Positions 6,354 through 13,211 of a DNA stretch of 64,000 nt are shown here, one piece after another. The stretch's first letter is position 1. Each line of letters starts with the position of its first letter. The notes under the pieces were generated by a model. The model had not been told where the DNA came from. It made no database searches and worked only from the letters and a program-made list of their open reading frames with translations. Origin of the DNA: Rathayibacter sp. SW19 (lineage in GTDB: Bacteria > Actinomycetota > Actinomycetes > Actinomycetales > Microbacteriaceae); the NCBI RefSeq assembly GCF_030866825.1, contig NZ_CP133020.1, positions 4,588,001 to 4,652,000 of the forward strand, read 5' to 3'. A program made the translations under genes and the position numbers.

Positions 6354-7778
6354 TCAGCCCGCCGCTGCCAGGATGCGGTCGCAGAGTTCCATCGTTCGGG
6401 CGTTGTCCCACCCGTCACTGCTAGACGTGGGCCGCGCCACGGCATCGGCCACCGAGTCGGCGAACGCCTGCAACTCGCCAACGAAGCCGCGCAGGTACAG
6501 ATCGCGCTCAACCCCCGACATCGCGCTTTCCGCCGGAACCCGTGTGACCGTCGCGTCGGTGAGCACCCGCCACGACGCGACATCGCCCGCATCCGCCGTG
6601 TGCACGGCCAGCTCTGCGACGTTTCGAACCGCCGCAACCCCCGCTCGCCCGACAACGCGCAGAAGCTCGGTCTCGCTCGAGAATGACGGCAGTCCGGTCA
6701 GATCGAGCGTGCCGATGACGCCGGAGTCGAAGCGCAAGCTGACGGCCATCGACACAAGGTTGCCAGCCGTGTTGCTGAGCGCCTTCACCTCCGCAGGCTC
6801 GCCGAAGAGGTAGCGCACGAGATCGACCACGTGGATTGCGGCGAGTGTCAGAAACTCGCGCTCGTTTGCGCAGAACGCGGTGCTGTCGCATCCGAATGTC
6901 AGTTGGAAGGAGTGGAGCTCGCCGAGCGATCCATCGTCGAGCTCGGCCTTGAGTGCTTGGTAGGCCGGTGCGTACCGCTTCATAAAGCCGACCGCGAGCC
7001 GCACGCCAGCCTGCTCAGCGGCTGCAGCGATCTCAGCTGCTTCACCGCCATCGCGGCCGAGCGGCTTCTCGACGAACACATTCTTGCCGGCGGCGATCGC
7101 CTGCCGGGCAAGCTGGGCCTGGTCATCCGGTTGGGCGACGATCACAACGTTGCGCACGGCGGGATTCTGCAGCAGCTCGGCGGCGTCCCTGTAGGCGACG
7201 CCGTCTGAGCCGAAGCGCGCCAGCGCGGCGGCCGACCGATTCACGTCGGTCGTTGCGATGGCGTCGATGCGGATGCCGCCGAGCACGCACGCCGGGAGAA
7301 GATTCGAGCTCGCGTGGAATCCGGCGCCGATGAACGCGACGGAAGGCGTTCGTTCGGTGATTTCGATCACCTCGAAGACCGTGCTGATCGCGGGCTCGTC
7401 CGCGCGCAGTTCCCACTCGGCGTCGCCGAGGAACCCGCGGATGTCCTCCACCAGCGTCGCCCAATACTCGCGATGGATCGTGCGCCAGGCTTCAATCGAC
7501 GCGGCCTCTTTCAGCGTGAGAAACTCGGTGATGTCGGCGGAGCTGGTGCGAACGACATCCGTGTAGCGAACGACGGCGACGCGGCGATTAGTGGAGTCGA
7601 GCAGTGCGCGGAGTTCGCTGACACGCGGAACGCGCTCACCCTTCAGCGCGTATGCGACGGCAAGGTTGGTCGACCCGGTTTTGCGCCCGGCCAAGATATC
7701 ACTGACGACCTGCTCGCGGAACTCGCCAGGCTCGCCGAAGATGAGCGGGGGCAGTGCTGCGATGTCGTGAGGATGCAT
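6354..7778 (-). CDS. ASCH domain fused to a Gfo/Idh/MocA-family oxidoreductase
   Basis: This 474-residue two-domain protein has residues ~10-140 resembling an ASCH (PUA-like, nucleic-acid or nucleoside binding) domain: LIFGEPGEF, DILAGRKTGSTNLAVAY, GERVPRVSELRALLD and RVAVVRYTDVV. Residues ~147-474 form an NAD(P)-dependent Gfo/Idh/MocA oxidoreductase with the Rossmann start VAFIGAGFHASSNLL, the EKPLGRDG motif carrying the catalytic-region Lys, and the C-terminal beta domain including AAIHVVDLVRYLFG. The frame is continuous with no internal stop. The substrate is unknown. I know of no standard family with this architecture. It could be a recent fusion of two neighbouring genes, with the sugar-type oxidoreductase as the main activity. 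Confidence 0.82.
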   Translation of the reverse strand: MHPHDIAALPPLIFGEPGEFREQVVSDILAGRKTGSTNLAVAYALKGERVPRVSELRALLDSTNRRVAVVRYTDVVRTSSADITEFLTLKEAASIEAWRTIHREYWATLVEDIRGFLGDAEWELRADEPAISTVFEVIEITERTPSVAFIGAGFHASSNLLPACVLGGIRIDAIATTDVNRSAAALARFGSDGVAYRDAAELLQNPAVRNVVIVAQPDDQAQLARQAIAAGKNVFVEKPLGRDGGEAAEIAAAAEQAGVRLAVGFMKRYAPAYQALKAELDDGSLGELHSFQLTFGCDSTAFCANEREFLTLAAIHVVDLVRYLFGEPAEVKALSNTAGNLVSMAVSLRFDSGVIGTLDLTGLPSFSSETELLRVVGRAGVAAVRNVAELAVHTADAGDVASWRVLTDATVTRVPAESAMSGVERDLYLRGFVGELQAFADSVADAVARPTSSSDGWDNARTMELCDRILAAAG

Positions 7779-7893
7779 GCTGTCTATTCTGCTGGTCGTC
7801 GGTGCGCTCGATGTGCCTCCGACTGACGCGCTTCGGCTTCCTCGACGCCGTGCCTTAGGATGGTTGTCGATCGTCGGCGTGCGTGGCGGTCGC

Positions 7894-7964
7894 GCGGATG
7901 TAGTTCAATGGCAGAACTTCAGCTTCCCAAGCTGATAGCGCGGGTTCGATTCCCGTCATCCGCT
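7894..7964 (+). tRNA. tRNA-Gly (anticodon CCC)
   Basis: The acceptor stem GCGGATG (7894-7900) pairs with CATCCGC (7957-7963), with discriminator T. The D-arm contains AGTTCAATGGC. The anticodon stem TCAGC/GCTGA holds loop TTCCCAA, placing CCC at 7926-7928. The T-arm CGGGTTCGATTCCCG is complete. The 71-nt length is normal for tRNA-Gly, and CCA is not encoded. Confidence 0.95.
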
Positions 7965-8031
7965 CTCAGGAGGGCGCGATCACCACCATCTGCCCGGCAC
8001 ATCGCAGCCGATCGCACACAATTCATCTGTA

Positions 8032-8046
8032 CATGCATTATGCATG
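8032..8046. promoter_or_regulatory. Perfect palindrome upstream of the orphan antitoxin
   Basis: CATGCATTATGCATG is a 7+1+7 perfect palindrome 17 bp before the antitoxin ATG at 8064, the expected position of an autoregulatory operator for a ribbon-helix-helix antitoxin. Confidence 0.65.
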
Positions 8047-8063
8047 AGCGATATGCCGATCGC

Positions 8064-8252
8064 ATGTCTAGCTTGCAAGTCAGAAATGTTCCCGCCGAGA
8101 CACTACGCGCCCTCAAGGCCCGCGCGGCAGCTGCAGGCCAGAGCCTCTCGGAGTTCGCACTCGCGGAACTCACGGCGAGCGTGGCCCGCCCCAGCCTCGA
8201 TGAGTTGAGCGAGCGCATCCGTGTGCGTGGGGTTGTGAATCCGCAGATGTGA
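8064..8252 (+). CDS. FitA/VapB-like ribbon-helix-helix antitoxin (toxin truncated)
   Basis: This 62-residue protein begins MSSLQVRNVPAETLRALK and continues through GQSLSEFALAELTA, a typical FitA-like ribbon-helix-helix antitoxin. A C-terminal segment (LDELSERIRVRG) normally binds the toxin. ATG at 8064 matches family N-termini; ATG at 8040 lies inside the palindromic operator. The gene follows tRNA-Gly by 99 bp. Its toxin partner is reduced to a short fragment at 8297, so it is now an orphan and could still bind its operator. Confidence 0.8.
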   Translation: MSSLQVRNVPAETLRALKARAAAAGQSLSEFALAELTASVARPSLDELSERIRVRGVVNPQM

Positions 8253-8296
8253 GTATCCGATGTGCTGAGCGAGGCGCGCGTTACCGACGCCGCGTA

Positions 8297-8358
8297 ATGC
8301 TGGTCATTGATGCGTCTGCGCTCGCCGAATTGGCGCAGCAGCGAGTGCATGGCGCGCA
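8297..8358 (+). pseudogene. 5' remnant of a VapC/FitB PIN toxin
   Basis: The ATG at 8297 opens MLVIDASALAELAQQ, the standard first strand and catalytic Asp of a PIN domain. Family similarity then stops after ~15 residues, where the sequence meets the 3' end of the convergent MFS gene (stop at 8359-8361). About 110 codons of toxin are missing. A deletion or rearrangement joined the toxin start to the transporter end. Confidence 0.7.
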
Positions 8359-9639
8359 CTATTCGGCGCGCCCCCTGGCGATATATACGCCGGTCGCGAC
8401 CGCCCCCGCGACCAGCACGCATCCGCCCAGAATGACGGTGAACGGAATGCCGATCATCGTGCCGAGCACACCGACGGTCAGGCCACTGAATGTTTGCATG
8501 CCGGGGCCAAACATGCTGTACGCACCGATGACGCGGCCGCGCTGCGCGACTGGTGCCTCAAGTTGCACGATCGCCTGCTCCGTGGCCGTGCTGGTGATCT
8601 GGGCGACGCCGGCGAGCACCAGTGCGACCACCGCGACCACGATCGACCCGGTGAACGCGAACACGGCGGCAGACAGGCCGAACACGATCGTCGCCACCAC
8701 GGCGGTTCCCACACTCGGCTTCACCCATCCGCTGGCCTCCAGGAAGAACCCTCCGACCACGCCTCCGAGGCCGAGCGCGAACAGCAAGACACCGTAGATC
8801 AGTCCCGCGTCTTGCCCAGAGGCGGCAAGCGCGTTGCCGAACACCGGCATCGCGGTCTGCAGCACGGCCCCGATGGTGACGGAGGCGAGCGCGGCAAGAA
8901 TCAGCATGCCCACGATTGATCGATTGTGTCGCACCTCGAGCAGCACTCGCAGTGAGGACCGGGTCGAGGACCGGGTCGAGGTGCGCCCGCCGACCGACGC
9001 GTCTTCGCGCAGATGCCCGGTGAACGGCGTGCGCGTCAGGTAGATCGTCAGCGGCAGGTAGAACACGACATTGATGAAGATGCCCAGGGTGGGGCCGACG
9101 CCCACAAGTAGCGCAGAGCCGACGACCGGCCCGAGCAGGATGCCCAGGCTGTGGAACGTCGCGTTGATGCGCACCGCGCTGGCAAGTTGCTTGCGTCCGG
9201 CGAAGTCGTAGAGCATCATCTGCTCGGCGGGCCCCCACAGACTCCCCGCCGTGCCATGCAGCACCAGCAGAACGCACGCCTGCCACAGCTGCAAGCTGTC
9301 GGTGAGAAAGAGCACCCCCCACGCGATCGACACGAAGATGAACAGACCCTGTGCCGCCTGGATGAGCCGCCGACAGTCGTACCGTTCCGCAAGCGCACCC
9401 GCGTACACCGACAGCAGGAGGAACGGCAGCCAGTGGCTGACCAGCTGGAAACCGACAAGCGCCGGCGAATGGAATCTCTCCCACAACACCCAGTACGTGA
9501 GCACGTGCTCGATGTTGTCGCCCATCATCGCCATGCCGCCGCCGACCAGGTATGGTCCCGTCTTCCAGCTGCGCAGAACGGCGAAGCGGCGCACGCGTTC
9601 GCGCCCACCGCTGCCCGCAGAGATTTCGGCCGACGTCAC
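8359..9639 (-). CDS. MFS efflux transporter (EntS/MFS_3-like)
   Basis: This 426-residue protein has about twelve hydrophobic segments, including MMGDNIEHVLTYWVLW, WLPFLLLSVYAGALAERYDCRR (the MFS loop 2-3 motif) and LILAALASVTIGAVL. It resembles the MFS_3/EntS group of exporters. A central cytoplasmic loop carries a duplicated STRSSTRSS run encoded by a 13-bp tandem repeat around 8953-8980. The GTG start at 9639 is the family-length start. The 3' end abuts a truncated toxin gene on the other strand. Confidence 0.85.
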   Translation of the reverse strand: MTSAEISAGSGGRERVRRFAVLRSWKTGPYLVGGGMAMMGDNIEHVLTYWVLWERFHSPALVGFQLVSHWLPFLLLSVYAGALAERYDCRRLIQAAQGLFIFVSIAWGVLFLTDSLQLWQACVLLVLHGTAGSLWGPAEQMMLYDFAGRKQLASAVRINATFHSLGILLGPVVGSALLVGVGPTLGIFINVVFYLPLTIYLTRTPFTGHLREDASVGGRTSTRSSTRSSLRVLLEVRHNRSIVGMLILAALASVTIGAVLQTAMPVFGNALAASGQDAGLIYGVLLFALGLGGVVGGFFLEASGWVKPSVGTAVVATIVFGLSAAVFAFTGSIVVAVVALVLAGVAQITSTATEQAIVQLEAPVAQRGRVIGAYSMFGPGMQTFSGLTVGVLGTMIGIPFTVILGGCVLVAGAVATGVYIARGRAE

Positions 9640-9817
9640 CTCGCGCCGCGCGCGCCGGTCACGACATCCTCGGCCACGGTTCGCCGCAGCACGGTGCGCA
9701 CTCAGGCAACACCATGGCCGCGAATGAATCCGTCATACTGCCATACTGCCAGGTTTTGCGCCGGCGAGTAGGTGGCGCCGGTTACGTTACCCCGGCCCGG
9801 ATGACACTTTTATGGGC

Positions 9818-10792
9818 TTAGCGAGAAGGATTTAGGGCTTCTTTTCCGCCTGGGTCTGGAGGGCGCATGAAAATGGCCAGGTCCGCTGGTCGACTGGTTG
9901 TCGGCGGATCTGGTTCGACGTCAAGGGTCCGTGGTTCGACATCTTGGGGGTCGGGTTCGACATCAAGGGTGTTGGCTTGCGGGATCGCCCGGATTAGTAC
10001 TGCGATCAAGAGGCAGATCAGTGCAGCCAGCAGCACCGCGGGTGCTAAGAGCCGAACGAACTGTAAGAACGCGTAGTTGTCTGGAACCGAGCATCGCCCC
10101 GGGACACAGTTAGCGCCTGGCATAAAGGCAGTGCTGGAAACATAAAGAACTCCGACCGCGGCAACGGCCACGAAAGACTTCGAACTTCCGGCTTTGCGAT
10201 AGCGCATCTCTCTGGATGGGATGACCACGCCAGGTTCGGCGGCTGCTGGCAACCTGATTGTGCTGGGTTCAACTCCGGCCAGCGGGTTCCGCAATTCTGA
10301 ACGCAGCGCCGTCAGCTTCAGATACGTCGAAGAAGGGTGATGACCATGCCCGAGGATCCCAATACTGCGCCGAGCGACCACGGAGTAGTGCAGCTCAAAT
10401 GAACGCGTGATCATGTGCAGGTAAAACTCCAGCAGTGCGACTGCCTTGTTCTGAATCACCGTGTGTTCGGTGCAGCAGTCAAGGTCTTCGAGGGGGCCGA
10501 GTAGGTTGACGAATGCGAGCCGAAGCTGTAGGCCGGATCGCGCATCGACTCCATCGGCCGCGTCGGCCGCGTCCGCTGCCGTGGCGGAATCGAGCTTTGC
10601 CAGTAGATCTTCGGCCGAGTTCGCCAACAATATCGCTTGGTCAATTACCCACAGCAATGCAAGCGACTCGGCCTCGCACTGCGATCGCGGCAAGTCCTCA
10701 GGTCGGTTGAGGCACCCAAACCACGTCAAACGCCCCACGATTGAGTGCCAACCCCGACCGAACCGTCCCTGGCCTGCGCTATCCCACCGCAT
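9818..10792 (-). CDS. Hypothetical membrane protein with tandem-repeat tail
   Basis: About 324 residues and not recognised. The N-terminal ~180 residues are soluble and leucine-rich with paired helices (LALLWVIDQAILLANSAEDLLAKL and LLGPLEDLDCC, FYLHMITRSFELHYSVV). They are followed by two predicted membrane segments (SFVAVAAVGVLYVSSTAFM and LLAPAVLLAALICLLIAVLI). The C-terminus is a repeated LDVEP motif encoded by a ~20-bp tandem repeat at 9905-9975. The ATG at 10792 has a good GGGAG eight bases upstream. Base composition looks less GC-biased than its neighbours, which may mean recent acquisition. Confidence 0.6.
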   Translation of the reverse strand: MRWDSAGQGRFGRGWHSIVGRLTWFGCLNRPEDLPRSQCEAESLALLWVIDQAILLANSAEDLLAKLDSATAADAADAADGVDARSGLQLRLAFVNLLGPLEDLDCCTEHTVIQNKAVALLEFYLHMITRSFELHYSVVARRSIGILGHGHHPSSTYLKLTALRSELRNPLAGVEPSTIRLPAAAEPGVVIPSREMRYRKAGSSKSFVAVAAVGVLYVSSTAFMPGANCVPGRCSVPDNYAFLQFVRLLAPAVLLAALICLLIAVLIRAIPQANTLDVEPDPQDVEPRTLDVEPDPPTTSRPADLAIFMRPPDPGGKEALNPSR

Positions 10793-10978
10793 TTCGCACA
10801 CTCCCTCGTGCACCGCTTGTGTTCAATAAGTGGACGCTAGCTCCGATGCAGGCACGCGGCAATAGGTTTATCGTGACTGTTTCTCGCGATTGCTTTTCGT
10901 GATTGCGCGCGCGGAATGCGCACTGAGAAGCACTTCTGCAGACAACACGGTCCGCGGGTGACGGTTGATTCAGCCGGT

Positions 10979-11437
10979 CTATGCAGCCGCCGACAAACGC
11001 TCGCGAGTCGCTTGGAGGTCGATCGGCATGGCGGCGAGCAACGCAGCCGCCGGATCGGGCTCGCGCCGGTCGAGCAGCGCGAGCATCATGTGTCGAGTCG
11101 TAATCGTTCGCGACTTCTCCGCCGTCGCGGTGATGATGGTCTGATGCAGCACAGCCTTGACCCCAGGGGTCAGCGGAACCCGCGTGCCCAGAGCAGCGTG
11201 CGTCGCGGGTGCGGCGTCGGTTTCCAGCCCGATTGCGGCGAGCGCCGAGCGATCGAGCCTGTCGGCCGTTTTGTGTGCGATTTCGGCATCGACTCCAACA
11301 ATTCGAGCCAGCTCGTCGTCACGGAGGAGGGCAATCAGTAAGTGCTCGGTGCCGATCCTTCGATCACCCCGGCGTCCTGCTTCGTATCGGGCATCGTCGA
11401 TCGCGATCCGCGCCGGTCGAGCGAATCTCTCAAACAT
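10979..11437 (-). CDS. Clp N-terminal (repeat) domain protein
   Basis: This 152-residue stand-alone protein resembles the N domain of ClpA/ClpB/ClpC: FERFARPARIAIDDARYEA, then RRIGTEHLLIALL (the classic GTEHLLLALL motif), and a second half repeat with VKAVLHQTIITATAEKSRTITTRHMMLALL. It has no ATPase domain, so it may act as an adaptor or stress-related binding protein. Its ATG overlaps the stop of the upstream HTH gene by 8 bp, so the two are co-translated. Mycobacterial and other actinobacterial genomes contain comparable HTH plus Clp-N pairs. Confidence 0.82.
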   Translation of the reverse strand: MFERFARPARIAIDDARYEAGRRGDRRIGTEHLLIALLRDDELARIVGVDAEIAHKTADRLDRSALAAIGLETDAAPATHAALGTRVPLTPGVKAVLHQTIITATAEKSRTITTRHMMLALLDRREPDPAAALLAAMPIDLQATRERLSAAA

Positions 11438-11678
11438 CGTTCCCCTGCGTCTCATTCTTCTGTCGGCCGCCGTCGTGCTTGCCGTACTTCGCGTGCACCG
11501 ACTGGCGTGTGACACCGAGTGCGTCGCCGATCTGCTCCCACGACCATCCCGCCCGCCTGGCCTCGGCAACATGCGTCGCCTCAACGCGCTCAGCGAGCCG
11601 ATGGAGCGCGCCGACGGCACGCAGACCGATCAGTGGATCGGTGGTGCGCAACTGCTTCGCGAACTCCGCGGGTTCCAT
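11430..11678 (-). CDS. Small helix-turn-helix regulator
   Basis: About 82 residues. ERVEATHVAEARRAGWSWEQIGDALGVTRQSVHAKYG forms a clear helix-turn-helix of the type coupled to Clp-N proteins in actinobacteria. ATG at 11678 is preferred over the TTG at 11714. It lies exactly seven bases after a TAGACT -10 box that pairs with TTGACA at 17 bp, so the transcript is probably leaderless. Two TGTCA-N8-TGACA motifs overlap this promoter, indicating autoregulation. The Clp-N gene follows with an 8-bp overlap. Confidence 0.82.
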   Translation of the reverse strand: MEPAEFAKQLRTTDPLIGLRAVGALHRLAERVEATHVAEARRAGWSWEQIGDALGVTRQSVHAKYGKHDGGRQKNETQGNDV

Positions 11679-11681
11679 ATC

Positions 11682-11726
11682 TGTCAGTCTAAATTGACAC
11701 TGTTGATTTGTCAAGCCAGACTGACA
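11682..11726 (-). promoter_or_regulatory. Leaderless promoter with two TGTCA-N8-TGACA operators
   Basis: On the minus strand TTGACA (11714-11709) and TAGACT (11691-11686) are 17 bp apart, and ATG begins 7 bases after the -10. Operators TGTCA-N8-TGACA lie at 11682-11699 (over the -10) and 11709-11726 (over the -35). This is a compact self-repression arrangement for the HTH/Clp-N operon. Confidence 0.8.
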
Positions 11727-11740
11727 TAGGGATCAATTAC

Positions 11741-12436
11741 CCGCAACCTGACGACTCCCGCGCGGATGCCGACGTCGCAATCGCGGGCGCCGACGCCGTC
11801 GGCGCAGAGGCCACCACTTCCCTGGGCGCATCCTTCCTGGTGGGCTGCGACGGCGCGCACAGCGTCGTTCGCAAGTGCGCAGGAATCGCCTTCCCCGGAT
11901 TCACCAGCGACGGAGTCGCACACATCGCACGCGAAACCATCCCGGCCGCCCGAATCGCTCGGCGCGGCAATAGCTTCGACATTGCGGGCGTACGACGCAT
12001 TCATCGACGAACTGCGCACGGGACTGCACCGGGTACTTGGCACCGAGTTGCCCTTCACCGACGCCACCGCGATCCGCAGCACGGTGGGCAACAGCCGGCA
12101 AGCGGATGCCTATCGGCGCGGCCGCGTGTTCCTCGCCGATGACGCTGCTCACGTCTTCGATACGGGCGGCCCATCGCTGAACATCGGGCTGAAGGATGCG
12201 CTCGACCTCGCTTCCCGCCTGCTCGGGCCGTGCGCGGTGAGACCCCGTTGGACGCGCTGCAGGACTACCACGCAACCCGTAACCGCGCGGGTCAGCGCGC
12301 CCTGCAACACACACGAGCGCAGGCCGCAATCAGTCGTACCGACGAGGGCACCTTCGCCATGCGCGACATTCTCAAGCATCTCGTCCGTAGCCGGAAGGTC
12401 TCGCGCCGCCTCGGGCGGTTGCTCGAAGAGAACTGA
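11741..12436 (+). pseudogene. Decayed FAD-dependent aromatic monooxygenase (PHBH-like)
   Basis: Three pieces of one gene lie in two frames. SFLVGCDGAHSVVRKCAGI (the DG motif) is in frame 2. FTDATAIRSTVGN, RRGRVFLADDAAHV and GPSLNIGLKDALDLASRL (the GD motif region) are in frame 3. A C-terminal helix region, LDALQDYHATRNRAGQRAL, is back in frame 2 up to TGA at 12436. At least two frameshifts are needed, and the N-terminal ~120 residues including the GxGxxG nucleotide-binding start are missing. It cannot make a functional enzyme. It runs convergently with the TetR gene. Confidence 0.8.
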
Positions 12437-12512
12437 ACGACCCCGATCGGGAGACGCGAATGGCCGGCAGAGTCCGCGCAAACGGCGGCACACATTTCCT
12501 TCCGGCTGCCGG

Positions 12513-13211
12513 CTAGCGACTGCCCGACGACCGCCCGGCGAGCGATCGCACCACCGGCGCCCCCGCCACCGGCGCCATCAACACGGGCATGATGACGTCG
12601 TCGACGAGTTCCACCACGTCGAAGTCGTCGAGATCGCGGAACAGAAAGCGGTTCCGCAGGATCGACGGACCCACCTCCAGCCGCACACGCGTGACGTTCG
12701 CCGCATCGAGCTCTCCACGCGCGACCGCACGCATCACGATCGTTCGCATCCGCTCAACGGCACCGTCGCGGGAGTACTCGCGCACCCGCCTCCGTTGATC
12801 CGCGTCGATCAGAGCCTCGCCGTGCAGGGCACGCAGTGCCGCACCAAGCGGCCCCGACAGCGGCACCAAAGCCGTCGTCAGCATCTGAATCAGGTCACCG
12901 CGCAGCGTGCCCGTGTCAGCAACAAGTTGCTCCGCAGGCAACGCGTCATAGACCGCATCCATGACGAGCTCAGTCCGGGTCGGCCAACGCCGATACAAGG
13001 ATGCCTTACCCGTGCGAGCTCGCTTCGCAACCGCTTCCATGGTGAGCGCGGCATAGCCGTGACGCTTCAACTCGGTCAGCGTCGCCGCGTAGATCGCCGC
13101 GGTGAGAACGGCACCCCGCCTCCGGGCGCCGCTGCGGTGGTCGCCTGCGGTTGCCTCATCCACAGCAGTCGCGCCAGTCGTCGCATCCAGCGGAATTTGC
13201 GCCACCTCCAT
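12513..13211 (-). CDS. TetR-family transcriptional regulator
   Basis: This 232-residue protein has an N-terminal TetR helix-turn-helix (AIYAATLTELKRHGYAALTMEAVAKRARTG, then KASLYRRWPTR) at about residues 38-85 and a C-terminal ligand-binding region of the TetR_C type. ATG at 13211 overlaps the stop of the PEP-utilising enzyme by one base (TGATG), so it is translated from the same mRNA. It probably represses the operon through the perfect inverted repeat upstream of the first gene at 15840-15864. In-frame sequence further upstream is a shadow of the enzyme gene. Confidence 0.87.
   Translation of the reverse strand: MEVAQIPLDATTGATAVDEATAGDHRSGARRRGAVLTAAIYAATLTELKRHGYAALTMEAVAKRARTGKASLYRRWPTRTELVMDAVYDALPAEQLVADTGTLRGDLIQMLTTALVPLSGPLGAALRALHGEALIDADQRRRVREYSRDGAVERMRTIVMRAVARGELDAANVTRVRLEVGPSILRNRFLFRDLDDFDVVELVDDVIMPVLMAPVAGAPVVRSLAGRSSGSR

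Noticed and set aside
10814..10978. Gene between the hypothetical membrane protein and the Clp-N gene
   Set aside because: 165 bp with only a short run of TTTCTCGCGATTGC-like near-repeats; no credible reading frame or RNA structure was seen.
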